Positions 1 through 15,100 of a DNA stretch of 64,000 bases are shown here, one piece after another. The stretch covers positions 1-64,000 of the forward strand of contig CACZXL010000004.1 in NCBI GenBank assembly GCA_902785135.1, written 5' to 3'. This stretch comes from an uncultured Erysipelotrichaceae bacterium (GTDB taxonomy: Bacteria; Bacillota_I; Bacilli_A; RF39; UBA660). The notes beneath the pieces were generated by a model. The model worked only from the letters and a program-made list of their open reading frames with translations, did no database searches and had not been told where the DNA came from. A program made the position numbers and the translations under genes. Position 1 is the first letter of the stretch; the number at the start of each line of letters is the position of its first letter.

Positions 1-88
1 TTTCACTTTTAACATCCATCCTATCTACAAATATAAAACTAAATATAAATACTATAATAAAGATTAAAAATAATATAATTCTCTTCAT
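1..88 (-). CDS. Partial small membrane or secreted protein (N-terminus only)
   Basis: Only the first 29 residues are in the window. They start MKRIILFLIFIIVFIFSF and run into VDRMDVKSE. This is a very short basic start followed by a hydrophobic helix of about 17 residues, typical of a signal anchor or uncleaved signal peptide. A strong GAGGGGG ribosome binding site lies about six bases before the ATG, but it forms one arm of an inverted repeat at 91-134, so translation may be controlled by folding. The gene lies downstream of the giant surface-protein gene on the same strand, after that gene's terminator. The function cannot be read from what is present. Confidence 0.6.
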   Translation of the reverse strand, partial: MKRIILFLIFIIVFIFSFIFVDRMDVKSE

Positions 89-90
89 AA

Positions 91-134
91 AAATTCCCCC
101 TCAATAGTTATATTGACTATTAAGAGGGAGAATT
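91..134 (-). promoter_or_regulatory. Inverted repeat covering a ribosome binding site
   Basis: On the minus strand, TTCTCCCTCTTAATAGT is followed a few bases later by ACTATTGAGGGGGAA, so the two arms pair over most of their length with a small bulge. The second arm contains the GAGGGGG ribosome binding site of the gene that starts at 88, and the first arm acts as an anti-Shine-Dalgarno sequence. The fold would close the ribosome binding site in transcripts that read through from the giant gene. The pairing is seen directly. The regulatory role is inferred. Confidence 0.5.
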
Positions 135-138
135 CCAC

Positions 139-170
139 TAAAAAACAGTTAGATTATTCTAACTGTTTTT
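139..170 (-). terminator. Intrinsic terminator of the giant surface-protein gene
   Basis: A ten-base perfect stem (AACAGTTAGA / TCTAACTGTT) with loop TTAT overlaps the last codons and the stop of the giant gene. It is followed in the minus direction by a run of T. The opposite strand also shows a T run, so it may act in both directions. Confidence 0.8.
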
Positions 171-3100
171 TTTCTTTCTTTAATATATAGCTTACTCCTA
201 CTAAGAATAATAAGATTATTATTACTGTTATATAAGGATATCTTATTACACCTGTTTGAAGTGTTAAAATTAGTGTCGCTACTGCGGATACAATAAATGT
301 ACCTGAAGTATAATTTGGATTTTCTTTAATGTTAGAACTAATACTATTATCACTAATAACAAAGCTTATTTCTCTATCATTATTAGATACTAATTTATAA
401 GTTCCTTCACCAATTCCATTTAAGTAAACTCTTCCATTTACAGTTCTAATAATTTCTTCATTATTACCTACTGTATAATTTCCGATATTTTCTTCATTTA
501 CTTTTACTAATTTATATTGGCTATCTATTAATTTGTATAATTTATAAGTTTCATCTGCTTCTAATGGATTACCATCTTGCATTTGATAAACTATAATATT
601 TTTTGGATTGATTTCAGTTCCTGTTATGTTCGCTAAGAATCTATAAATAGCTCCTCCAGTACCTGGATCAGTAGAATCTATTGTTGTATAAGAACCTAAT
701 AAATGTTCTATATTTAATATTTCATGATTATTTAAATCAATTATTATAGATTTATCTGACCATGCGATATCTTCATCTAATTCAATATCTCTATGAAGTT
801 TAATTGTTCCTCCATCTGGACAGTCATTTATTGCCGCTAACAAGTCTGCATAGAACTTATTACCATCGATATCAGCAACTGTTTCATCTTCACCAAGTGG
901 TACTAATGTTGCTACTGATCTTCCACCTACTGTTATGATATTTGTTTTATAACTTGCTGGATAATAAGCATGATTAACATCATAAGCAACTGTTCCACCA
1001 GTTAATATACCATCATAGAAGTATAAGTCTGTTGCATTTATAGAAGAACTATCTGCTGTAATAACAGGATCTGTTGTACTTACATTTTCATCGTTATCAC
1101 CTATTATTACTGTCTTAGCATTAATAGCTACTGAATTATCTCCTGATTTAGTAACAGTACCACTCTTAACTGTTACTGATGCATTTGGAGCATCAATTCC
1201 ATTAGATACTGAACCTGAATTCATAACAAGACTTCCTTCAGAATAATTACTGCCTGTTATATAAACGTTGTCTGTTATATTAGAATCTGTAAATTCTGCT
1301 TGATGAGCAGTAACAGTTCCAGTAATATCACTTCTATCAAGAGTTAAAATATTAGTCTTAATATTTCCACCTACTGTTGTAGAAGTTGATTCTATACTAT
1401 CACTACATATTACGTTATTTGTAACTGTAATATCAGTTAATTTACAAGTCTTTGTTAATTGTTCTGTGTATGTTGGGGTTGGTAGACTATGGCTATCCTT
1501 TATGCCTCTAACACTTCCACCATCCATAGTGATATTATCTACATATAGTAATCCTGTGATATCAGAATCTTCTGCATTAATATCAAGTTTTGCTCTAAAG
1601 TAATATCTCATATTTGATTGAGAAGTACCTTCAGAATAATATCCATTAGATGTACTACGTAATGTTGAATTCTTTAAGTTTATAGTTGCATCTGAATTAT
1701 ATTTATTTGCAAATGCAGTAAAATCAAATGTTCCTAAAATAGAATCTTCAACATTTACAACAAAGTTTGTAGTTGGAGCAGAGTTTCCTCTAACTCTTTG
1801 AACTTCTGAATTATTCTTAATATCAACTATAGAGTTATCACTTCCATTATTTGTAGTAATTTCATATGTTACTTTAGAATTATCTACAGTTACATCAGCA
1901 CCTTCTCTTATATCAACTGTATTTACTGTTGAATCTTTTATGCTGATAACACTATCTGATGCGAATCCATAGATTGTAGAATCATTAACTCCACCAGTTT
2001 GATAATATGCTCCACCAGTATAAACTTGTACTGGAACAACAATTTGAGTTAAGTTATCAGGCATTCCTTTTAAGTTAAATGTTCCATAATCTTTAACAGT
2101 TATATTTTTAATATTTGTTTTATCAGAATTTAGAATACCTCTATTTGTAATATATCTTGTACTAGTTGTTGTATTTTCTACTAATCCTGAATTTAAGTTA
2201 ATAACACCTGTTGATTCATTTACAAAATCACGAAGATAGAATGTTATATTATTACAATCCATTGTTCCTGAATTCTTTATATCTGAATTAGCAGTATTAA
2301 TTCTAACAGTATTATATGTTAATGTTCCTGAATTTGTCATATCTGTTGTATATAATGTTGAATCAGTAATTGTTTCAGTACCATTATTTACTTCAGTAGA
2401 ATTTCTATAAAGTACAGAGTTTAATGTTAATGTAGCTCCTACATTATTAGTATAATTAAATGTATTCATATTAACTGTTTCTATAGTTGCATTTCCATTA
2501 TTTGTTAATTCAACTAAATTGAATAATCCTAATGTTCCGCTAGTTGTTAATGTTCCATTATTAACTATTCCTAAATAATACTTATTAGTTAAACTAGCTT
2601 CACTTGTTTTTATTTCTAGTGATCCATTATTTTCAAATAATGTTGATGTTGTATATATACTCTTTCCATTAAAGTCGAACTTAATATTCTTTCCAGCTGG
2701 AATAGTATATGTTGTTTCAGAAGATGTTCTTGCATATGTCTTCATTAATTGTAATGTATCACCATTACTTGCAGCATCTATTGCATCTTGTATAGATGTA
2801 TATTCTGCTTCAGTATCTAAGTTTTTAATTATATTAGATTGTTTTAATACTAATCCTTTAGATCCAGTATTTTCAACTACATTATAACCAGTTTCTACAT
2901 CATTGAAGAAATCTCTATTTACTTCTGATGAAATATAATAACTATCTGATGCAGTTTGACCATTTCCTATAACACCATCATAGAAATTAACTACACCATT
3001 TTCTGTTGGGAATGTTATTCCTTTTGATAAGCTTGGAGCTGTTTCTGAAACTACTCCATCTTTAATACCTATATTTAATATACCATTTTTAACAGTAGTA

Positions 3101-6100
3101 TTAGTAATAGCACCATCTTCAAGTGTTACAGTACCATTTACTAAATCTAATGTAGTGATATTAGCTTTTGAAGTAACAGTTCCAGCTTTTTGAGTAAGCT
3201 TTGTAATTGTTCCTCCGTCTAATTCAGTTATACCAACATTATTTATTAAATTAGTTATAGTTCCTGCATTAACATTTAATTGACTATTATTAGTTACAGA
3301 ACCATATGTTCCTGAATTAATAATTAAATCACTATTATTAGTTATACTACTTACTATTGAAGCTCCGGTAATATCCATTGTTCCATTATTTATTATTGGA
3401 GCATCAGATCCTGTATTCTTAATATTAATTATAGATAAATTTCCTGAGTTATCAATAAATGTCTTTGTAGACTTATTATTTATTTCAAAATTCTTGAAGT
3501 CTATTGTAACTTCTTTTCCTGCAGGTATTTCTACCGTTGGTATTGATTCAACAAATGTAAATGCAGTTAAGATTTCAATAGTATCTCCATTATTAGCAGC
3601 CTCTACTGCTTCATTAATTGAATCATATTCAACATTATTAACTTTAGCTATTTTTGGAGCATCTAGATAAGTTTTTTCTCTATTACTTCCACTAGCTTCA
3701 GTAATTAATGTATATCCTGGTTCAACACCAGTAATATTTCCTGAATAAGATTTATTTCTTGCTGCTTCAATTAATCCATCATATATATAGAATGAATTAG
3801 TACTTTGTGTTATTGCTGGATATGAACTAGTAGCTACTATATGTGGGTTAGTTTTTGACACATCTGAATCATTTGTATCACCTATTACTACATTAGTTGT
3901 ATTTGCACCAGCATTTACATATATAGGATAATATGCAGAAACAGATCCTCTAGCCATAACAAATTTACTCTTATTAGTACCGTCAACAACACCAAATAAA
4001 TATGCCCCATAATTTGTTGCAGTTATAGTTGGATTTGGAGTTTCTTCACCATCAACTAATACTGTACCAATATATACTTTGGCAGGTTTATAAAAGTTTC
4101 TGCCACTTCTATATGTAGATAATGACCAAGCATATATACCATATGTTTTAGCATTAATAGTACCATTTGCAAATGTTACAGTAACTGTATCCGAAGCATA
4201 AACACCATAACCATTAGTTGCTATTATTGAAGGATTTCCTAGAACAGTCTTATCACTATTTGTACCTATATTAATTGAATTTATACAATAACCATATGAA
4301 TCTGAGCTTTGATAAGTATCAATTGCATTATTACTTTCAGCTTTTACTGTACCATCAATAATTGTTACATCAGCACACCCTGATTTAATACCATATAATT
4401 TACCTGTTATAGTTCCTGAATTCATTACTACAGATCCACTAACACCAGTAGTTCCGTTTATTTCAGAATTAGTTATTGTTGTTGATGAATATACCGCTAT
4501 ACATGGATAATTAGTATAAAGTGCTGAACATGTAATAGTTGAATTAGTTATTGTTGAGTTACCATATACTGCAAAATAAGTAGCATTGCTTGATGAAGAA
4601 TTTCTATTTACAACAGTAGAATCATTAATTGTTGATGAATTAGATCTTACTGAATATGTATTTCGTGTTTCATTATTTACTTTAGCATTATTTAAAATTA
4701 ATGAACCATATTCAAGATTAATATAATCTTTAACAGTAACTAACTCAGATTGTTCTTCACTATCAACTGGTATACCAACTTTAATAGTTTGATTATATGG
4801 AGATGATACTCCTTGGGCAGCTTGTTGTTTAATAAATTTATAACTACCTCTCTTAATCCATACATTCTTTTCCGGATCACCATTATTTGCTCTCTTGTTA
4901 AAGTTAGTAAATTCTGTTCTTAATTGATCTGAATCAGCCGAATTTCTTTCAACTATAATATTACCTGAATTATGAATCATAGAAACTCTAATATCTTCAA
5001 CTAAACAATCTCCTTCATTCATTAATAGGTCCATTGCACCGTCTTCGATAACAGTTGAACTTCTTATTGTATAAGCTGCGACTTCATGAGTTCCACCATT
5101 TTTCATTCTAAATGTTCCATTTGAAGAATATCCTATACCTTCAGTAGTTAAATCATCAATAACCATATCACCATAGTTATTTATTTGCATGTCACCCATT
5201 TGAGTAGATGCTGGAATCTTATCAGCTGATGTAGCACCACCATGGATTACATAGCCTTCATTTAATACAGCCTTTAATGTCATATTTCCATTATTAACTA
5301 TATAATTATTTTCATATTCATTTACTGTAAATCCTTTAAAATCAATTAAAATATTTTTATTATTTATAATATTTTCTCGAGATGGATGATTTCTAATAAT
5401 TTCTATTGTTACTGGAGTATCAGGATTTTCTTCAGCAGCTTCTATAGCTTTTCCTATTGATGGATATTTAGTATCACCAATCTTACATACTTCTGGATTA
5501 GCATTTAAGAACATTACATTCTTTGTTCCATCATTTTCTTGATCTAGATAATAATTTGTTTCAATTTCATTAATTTCTCCTAAAGGTGAGTAAACTGGAT
5601 AATTATCAGTTGAATTAATAGTTCCATCATAGAAATTAAATACTGTTTCAAATTTAACTTCAGCTGTTGGAGATGCATAATTATCAACTATATTATTATT
5701 TGTTATTTTTTCTGTATATACAGAATCTCTATTCATTTCATCTCCTTTAGTTCCTAAAGTTAGATGTCCATCATTTTGAATAGTTGATGTTTTAGAATCA
5801 TTAATAATAGTATATCCTGTTTTATAATTTTGTATATTGCCTAATACTTCAGAATTATTAGATATATTGAAATTATCATATGCAGCACTATAACTACATG
5901 TTGATCCCGAACATTGATTTGGATATTGTGTTCCGATAACTACACTTCCATTAATCTTTGAATCATCTACATTTACTTCAGTTTGACCATAATAATAAGA
6001 ATATCTAGATGAGTATGAATAACTGTATAATCCTGCTGAACGTAAATTATTAATTTCACTATTATTACTTAGATTTAATGTACCATATCTTAAATTACTA

Positions 6101-9100
6101 ATTGTTCCATAGAATGTTGAATTATCTGAATTAATTGTTCCAGTGTTATATGTAGTTATATAACTATCTGTAGTAGAACTAGTTCCAACTGTTGAATCTT
6201 TTATATTTAATAAATGATTAGAACTTGCTGATTGTGCAGTATCATGTCCTACTATTAATTTATTTAAAATACTACCATCTTCAAAATTTGCATCTTTTCC
6301 TCTAACTGTCATTTCATTAGTTGTAACCTTTTTAATATCTTCGTGATCACCACTCGCTGTTATGTTATAAACAGTTAATGGTTTTTCATTCATTGTTAAA
6401 GTTCCGTTTCCACTATTATTAATATTATTATTTGTATCAGTATCTGCTAGTGATTTAATAACCATAGTACCTTCACCATAGTTTGATATAGTATCTGTAA
6501 CTTCTCTTTCAAGAAGATTAATAACCATATCTCCAGCATTACTTATACTACCATTTAACATCAATTCTGAATTATCATCATAAACAAGATTTCCACTTTT
6601 TAAATCTAATGCAGTGCCTGCTGTAGATGTTACGCTTTCAATTTCTGAATCATCATCTATTCCAGCATATATACCTGTACCTGCATTTGTACAAGTTATT
6701 GTAACATCACTTGCAGAAGTTAAATATTTAGCATTAATACCATATGTACGGCAATCTTTTATTAATGTATTATTAATACTTAAATCTTGATCTTGTGAAT
6801 CTATACCAGTATTTGCACTTATTGTTGCATTACTTACTTTATCAGTATTTTTAATACCAGTACCCGTTGATGAATTAATTTCTAATGGTCCACTCATGCT
6901 CTTGATAGCACCTGAATCATCACCATTAAACATATTTACTTTTTCATTATCAATACCTATATTAGTAGCAGTAATTTTACCAGCAATATCATCAATAACA
7001 CCATCTTGGTTATTAATACCTATATTTGAATTACTTATTGTGAAGTTTTCCTTCATTGTTAAGTTACCCATGTTATCAACACCATTATTAGTAGATTCAA
7101 TATTACCTGATGTTAATATTAAGTTTGCATCTTTATTATTTACTACTATAGATCCATTATTATTGATCATTTTACCACCAGATGCTGGGTCAGATTCTAA
7201 TTTAGAATCAATAATTTCTAATTCACCATAGTTTCTAACCATAGGTCCATTAGTAACAGAGTTTAATGTATAACCATTTAAGTCTAACACTACACTTCTA
7301 TTCTTTTCTATCTCTAGATTGTAATCAAGAGATATATTCTTTAATATTTGAACTGTATCAACATCATCATTTCTCTCATAGGTATATGTCTTTATAATAT
7401 TATTATTTGAGAAATCACCAGAGTCAAATGTTAATTGAGTAGTCCAAGCACCATATTGAGAATTACAACTATCAATGTAATAATAATCCCAATTCATATA
7501 TCCTAAATGTATATAGTATTTCTTACCTGGATCTAAATAAATAGTTTGATTATAAGCAGTTAAATTCTTATTCATATAATCATTTCCATCTCCTGTTGGC
7601 ATATCTGGATGATAATAAACTGGATCAGGTGTTTCTGTTATAACAAGGAAAGTGAAATAATTATGTGTATAGTTATGAGCTATATCTAAACGTTTAGATG
7701 CAGTCTCATTTGTTAAATCTATTTCAATTGTAGAACTTGCAATAGAATTCTTTATTGATGCATTTTCTGGAATATACGTATTTGTATCTTCATCATATGC
7801 AAATCCATATAATGTTGCACCCTTAATTTTATTGTAATCATCAGTTTCAATATCTTGATAATCTTCTGGAACAGGTTGAGCGCCTGGCTCAGGAGTTATT
7901 TCTACTAATCCATAATATGGAATTGTATTTTTTTCTTCTCCTAATTCTATTGTATATGGATCATCACTAGTTCCTGTACCGCCAGAAATAATTGTTTTTG
8001 GACTCAAATATAATGTTGGCCTTATTGAAGATGTACTATTTGCAACATTACCTGCTGATAATACAACAGATAAATATGAATTCATATAACCATATGAAGA
8101 AGAATTACCTGAAGAACCATATAAAGGTGATAATGTTACAGAATAAACATTTGATTTCATCCAGTTATTATTATATGAACAATTACCATATGAAGAAGTT
8201 GTCATACATGATTTTCTTGTTTTTCCTCCACCAGAACCTGATGCCATAATAAAGTCACTTGCATATGGAATTGCTACTTTACCATACCAATAATGTTGTC
8301 TTTCAACAGTATCAGCTGGGAAAGTACTAGTAGGGAATTCATCCTTACCAGTTTTATCGCCTCTTTCATATTCATATATTTGATGAGGTGTTAAACTAGA
8401 ATAATTATAAGGTATAGCTCCTAAATTCCATTTAACTGTATCAACATATTGTTTAGCATCATTAGATAGACCAGTTTCAGAGTAATCACACTCTTTATAT
8501 TTATTTCCATAAGTAGAATAACATAATCCACTTGTTTTATTCCAATATAAACTATTATTTACTAAATCATCTTTTTCATATGCATATTGATAAGATGTAT
8601 ATCCATCACCTTGAATTTCAATGTCCTTAAATAATGAATCTATATTATTTGTATAACCTGGATTTAATAATTTCATTAAATCTGCTTGTGACCATTCATT
8701 TATACCATTTCCTGCATTAGTTGTTGGTATTCCTGCATCATATGAATAAGCACCAATATAATCTTTTTTCATTATTTTAATTCTATATGATTCTACACCA
8801 TTTTTATCTTCTGTCTTAAATATACCAATTATTCTCCATGTTTCATTATTAAATGTAACATAGTTGTTAGGATCAGCTCCTATAAATCTATAATTATGAT
8901 CATCTGTATTATCTTGAACAAATTGTGCATAACCTTGATTCTTTTCAACTAAACCATAATCATTGTCAGTATTTTTTGATTCACCTAACTCAATTGTATA
9001 TGGATTAGTACTAGTTCCATTTCCTCCAGAAATAATTGCTTTATTACTTAAGTATACGACTGGATTTATATTATATGTATAGTAAGCAGGGACAGCGCTA

Positions 9101-12100
9101 GGTTTTCCTGGAGCAGCAAACATAGTTTGAGATGAATCTGGTTTTGATGATGGAGTTATTGTTCTTATTGGATTATCATTAGCATTTGCCCACATCCACG
9201 AGGCATTTGAATAACATCCTCCAACAAATCCATCAATACATTCATCTCTAGTATATGAATAACTTCCTTCGTCATCTGACCAATTAGCACCATCTACTGA
9301 GTATACAAAATCACTAGGATATATTAATCCAACTTTTCCAACCCATGAAGTAGTTCTTTCAACATCATCCATTACATAGTAATTTTGTTTAGAAACACCA
9401 GTTTTACCTGTATCAGTTCCTCTTTCAGCTTCATATAATTCTTTAGCAGTAAATTCTGTTGTTGTTACTGCACCAGTATTCCATTTAACTTCATCTATAA
9501 ATTCTTTTGATTCATCTTTCAAACCATTAGAACTAAAGCTACATGATGTTTTATCTAAATAAGAACCTCTATAACACATTCCTGAACCACTATTATAATA
9601 TAGGGATCCGCCTACAGATTCATCATCATAACCTGGATTTAATAATTTCATTATAGCAGCTTGTGACCATTCATTTATACCATAACCATTATTGTTATTA
9701 GAACTTGGAGATGAATCATAGATTCCAGATGAATCGATTGGATCATCTCTTACTATCTTAATTCTTAAATCTTTATTTCCATTTTCATCTTCAGTATCAA
9801 ATAGACCTATAATTCTCCATTTTTCATTATTAAATGAAATATAGTTTTTAGCATCACTACCGATATATCTAATATTATTATCAGTTGTTTCATCAAATAC
9901 TATATTTGGATCACTAATAGCACTACTATTAGCTTTATTACCATGTAATACTTTTACCGTATTACCTATATGAATTTTTAAATCTCTTAAAGGTTGAGTA
10001 GTTACAGAGTTTATATATACTCCTGTTCCAGAATATGAACCAGAAGATGATTCATATAATCCACCTAAATGGATATAATATACTCTTCCTTTTGGAAGTA
10101 ATATTGGATGCGCTAAGAAATAACTGCTTGTAGATTTATAATTTCTATTTCCAGTATAATAATAAGATTGACCATTTTCTAAGAAGAATACTGTTTCTTC
10201 TTTATGAGATTTAACGTAGTTGTAAGTTAAATCTTTTGGAGTATCAGTAACATAAACATAACTACCTACTGAAGTTGTATAGTTATAATATGTCATATAT
10301 ACGACTTGATCTTCTGTTGCATCTCTTAAATCAACTTTGACATAAGAATCTACTGCATCTCCAGCCACTATATCATCATTATATTTATATGGATAGCTTG
10401 AATTAGAAGTATTATTAAATCCAGCTTCACCATATGTTTTTATATCTTCATTTGTAGAACCCCATCCTTCAAAAAGTTTAACAGAAGAAATAGTAGGACA
10501 GTTGTTATTAGAATCTCTATTATATACAAAATGTAAATATAAATCTTTTCCTGTTTCTAAATTTACATTATATGTATCTTCATGATATCCACCAGTACTA
10601 TTAATATATCTAGAACCACCTACATAGAATGCATCATCTTTTGTAGGAATATCAGTTGATTCTGTTACTGCCATATAGAAATCACTATTACTACTATGGT
10701 AAAATTGAAGACCTAATCTTCTAGCAACATCTGAACTATCGATTTTTAAATAAGAATGCGCTGTTGTATTTGCTGCTGATGATACATAACAGTTTGTAGT
10801 ATTGGATCCAATTCTAAATCCATAATCAGTTGTTGTAACTAAATCATCAGTTGTATATTCCTTTTCTATTTTTGGTTTCTTATAAACATCAAATCTATTA
10901 ATTACAAATTCGTCTTTAGATCCTATCGCATCATAATCAGCTTTAGTTTTTGGATAACCTGAAGAAGAACTATAGTCAGCTTTATAATAATAGAATTCTA
11001 CATAATATTTCTTTCCAGGAGCAAATGTATATTTATAATCTCTGCTACCTGTATATGATCTATTATTATCTCTATATGAATAATAACTATTTAAATATGC
11101 AAATGAATCAGATTGATATAAATTATAATGTTTAGGATCATATTTTGGAGAATCTTCTCTTATAACTATAAATCCATAATCATTATTTCTACTATATGCT
11201 GCATCAAATGTAATATTTGTAGCTAATTCATATTCTTCAGTTTCATTTGTTAAATCAACTTCTATATATGAATAAGCTGTTGTTCTATCTTTATAATTGT
11301 TATTTGATCTTAATGTTTTTGTTGTTTCATCATAATCAAATCCATATAATAATCCATCATTTGTAAATGAATAATCTGGAGCATTTGTAATACTTTTCAT
11401 AGAAGTAGTACCGATGTTAATTTCTTCTAACTTAACATCACCTTCTAAATATAAATAGTATTTCTTACCTTTTGATAAACTTATAGATTGCTTATCATCA
11501 AAACTAGAATAAGAAGAATAATCTCCTTTTGCACATTCACCATCTGCATAACATCTAACAGAATATAAATTCAAATTAACATCGCTTGAAGTACCAAGTT
11601 CATCAGTTATATATATTTTTCCAAAATTTCCATTACTATCAACATTCAAATGATCTTTATATACTCCCATTTTAAGCATTAATACTTGATCTTCTGTTGC
11701 ATCAGTTAAATCAATTGGAATTATTGATTTTGATTCAACAATATGATTATCATCTTCTGGAACTAGGGCACCATCTCTTGATGTAAATCCATAATCGCCA
11801 TAAGTAATAATACTATCTTGCATTGTTTTTTCTTCAATTGTTGTTTCTATTGTACCTATATTTGATTTATCAATAGCATCTGCTAATTTTGTATAATATA
11901 CAGATCCTATTCTTGCTTCTGCATCTGCTACCTTAGATAGAATAGCTTTTTGCTTAATAGTTGCATCACTTTGAGCTATTGATGAAACTCTTGCATTATG
12001 TAAATATGGAGTATCATCTACACTACCAACAATAGCATTAGTTCCTTCAATATAACCATCATAGAAATTAAATTTACCTTCAACTTTATTAACACCATAT

Positions 12101-15100
12101 ACTTTACCAACAATTTTTGGTTTAGTAATAGATACATTTAATTCTTCATCATTAACACCTAAAGTAAATACACTGTTTTCTCCAACATTTACTAAAGCTG
12201 TTCCATTTTGATTATATAAGATACCTTCTTCATCTTCATTATTATCTATAATAGTAAATTTACCACTATTTTGAATTGTATAATTTTCATTAACACCAAA
12301 TATAATTTTACCATTTAAATCTAGTGTTATATCTTGTCCATCAAGAACAATATTTGATTCATTAGTACCTTGTACCATTTGAATAGTACATTGACTAGAT
12401 ACACAATCTGGATATTCAATTGCTTCTTTTAATGAAGGAAAATTAATATATCTTTCTTCTTCCCATAATTCATTATTTTCACCAATAATTCTCGCAACTA
12501 TTAATTGTTCAGTTTTAATATCCTTTTCAAAAGCATCACTTTCGTTTCCAGCTTTATCTGTAGCGATTGCTTTAATATGATATGTTGTATTTTCTTCTAG
12601 ATTAGATAACGATACTGATTTTATCTTTTCACCAGTATCTTCATCATCATAAAGATATGTTCCTACTAGTACATCATCTTTATATAAAGTAATACTTCTA
12701 ATACCAGATTCATCATCTGAAGCAGCTACGTTAATAGTAAATGCTGTCATATTAACTCCACTGGCACTTAAGTTATTAATTCTTGGTTTAATCTTATCTA
12801 TATTTGTAATATCATGTGTAACTTCTATAGATTGTTTAGATCCTTTTACTGAATATGCATATACAGTTCCATTTTGTTCTACTTCAAATGGTCCTGAATA
12901 AGAAGCATATGATCCATCATCTAACTTTTTCATATATGTATAATCATCATGATCTGAAGTAATTGTTACTGTAACATTTTGATTAGTCCAATATGTTGGT
13001 GTATGTGTAATTACTGGAGGATCTACTTCTTGATATATAGCATATAAAGTATAATCTTGAGTTATTTGTGTACTAAAATCAAATTCTACTGGATTTTCAT
13101 TAAATGATTTGTTTTCAGTACTCCAATACTTAAATTCACTATAATTATCTTTTGTTGGATCAGTAGGTCTTTCTACTGTATCCATATAATTAACTGAAGC
13201 TGTTCTATATAAATTACCATTATTTATAAATTTAACTAAATAAACATTAGGTCCCCAAGTTGCTGTATATTCTCTATCTCCTGTGCTTCCTTGTGCAACA
13301 GTAACTTCTGTACTCTTTCCAGATAATTCTGTACCAGTCCATCCAGTGAACTTAGCTCCTTCTTTTGTTGGATTATTAAGAGTAAATGTTTCTGTTTCTA
13401 TAGTATATTTATCAGGATTAGTTACTCCTTCTGCAAGATTTCCACCATCTAAATTATAAGTTATATTATATTCTATTAATTCATAATGAGCTACAAAATG
13501 AATATCTCCTGTGCTTCCTTTAACAACTGTTACTGTTTCTTCTGGAGTTGTAACTTCTCTATAAGTCCAACCTATAAATCTATATCCTGTTTTACTTGGA
13601 TTATTTAATGTGAAATCTTCTGTATCAACATAATATTCAATTGGATTAGTTTTACCCTCTTCTAAGGCTCCACCATCTAAATCATATGTAATATTATATT
13701 TATCCTTAGTATATTTAGCTGTATACTCTCTATCTCCTGTGCTTCCTTGTAATATTTTAACTGGAGTTGTTGGAGTATCAACATCAGTTCCTTCCCAACC
13801 AATAAATGTATATCCTAGTTTTGAAGGATCATTTAATGTTATATCTGGAGTTTCTATTGTATATGTATCTGGGTTTGTAGCTCCTGCAGCTAAGCTTCCA
13901 CCATCTAAATTATAAACAATATTATAAATCTTTGGTGTATAGTATGCTGTATAAGCTCTTGGTCCTCTACTACCTTTAACAATTGTAACTGTTGTATTAT
14001 TATTTCCAACTAAATCAGTTCCACTCCATCCTGTGAAATCATAGCCTTTTTTCTTAGGATTATTTAAAGTAAAATCATTAGTATGTTTTGTATAACTTGA
14101 TGGATTAGTAATATCATGACCCTCGCCATCTTTTCCTAAAGTACCACCATTTAATTCATATGTAATTGGATATATATCTGGGTCAGCATCTATCCAATGA
14201 GCTGTATATGTTTTATTACCAGTTGATCCCTTTGGAATTGATATACTCATTGATGGATCATTAACACCTGAACCTGTCCATCCAACAAATATTTCTGAAA
14301 CATCACCATCATTATCAACTCTATTTGTAGGATTATTTAATGTAATAGTGTCTGTTTCTATTGTATACTTTACTGGATTACTTAATGCTGTTTTTTCAGC
14401 ATTAGTAAGTCCTTCATAAGTGATTGTATACTCAATTGGTTTATATGTTGCTGTATAATGTCTATCTCCCATACTTCCTTGAGGAATAATTACTGTTTTA
14501 GTTGCTGTATTTAAATCTGTTCCTGTCCATCCTTCAAAAGTATATCCTTCTTTGCTTGGGTTATTTAATGTAAATGTCTCTGTTTCTATTGTATATTTAT
14601 TTTTATTAGTTTTACCTTCTTCTAAATTTCCACCATCTAAATCATATGTTATATCATATTCTATGATACTATAATTTGCTGTTAAAGTTTTATCTCCAGT
14701 TGTTCCTGTTCTAATAGTATAATTTGTAGATGGAGTATCACCAGTTCTTTCTGTCCATCCAATAAATCTATAACCTGGTTTACTTGGATTATTAATTGTA
14801 AAATCAGGAGTTTCTATTGTATAAGAACTTGGATTAGTTTTACCTGTTTCTAATGTTCCACCATTATAATTATAATTTATATTATAGTTTATCAAATCAT
14901 AACTACTATAAAGAGTTATATCTGATTCTATATCAGTATTAAAATCAAATGTATTATCATTAGCAGTCTTCCATGTTTTAAATTCATAGCCTTCATGACT
15001 TGGATCAGTAGGTTTTGTAGCTTTATCACCACAAGTAACTTCTTGTTCTTGATATAATTCTCCTCTATCAATAAATGTTACTTTGCATTTACTTGTTAAT

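Noticed and set aside
6896-7231. Plus-strand frames inside the giant gene (6896, 7992, 10950)
   Set aside because: They run antisense through repeat-rich coding sequence, lack ribosome binding sites and have biased composition; they are shadows.
13240-14910. Assembly artefact or slipped repeats in the Flg_new region
   Set aside because: The units differ in many positions, so they look like diverged repeats rather than recent copies.
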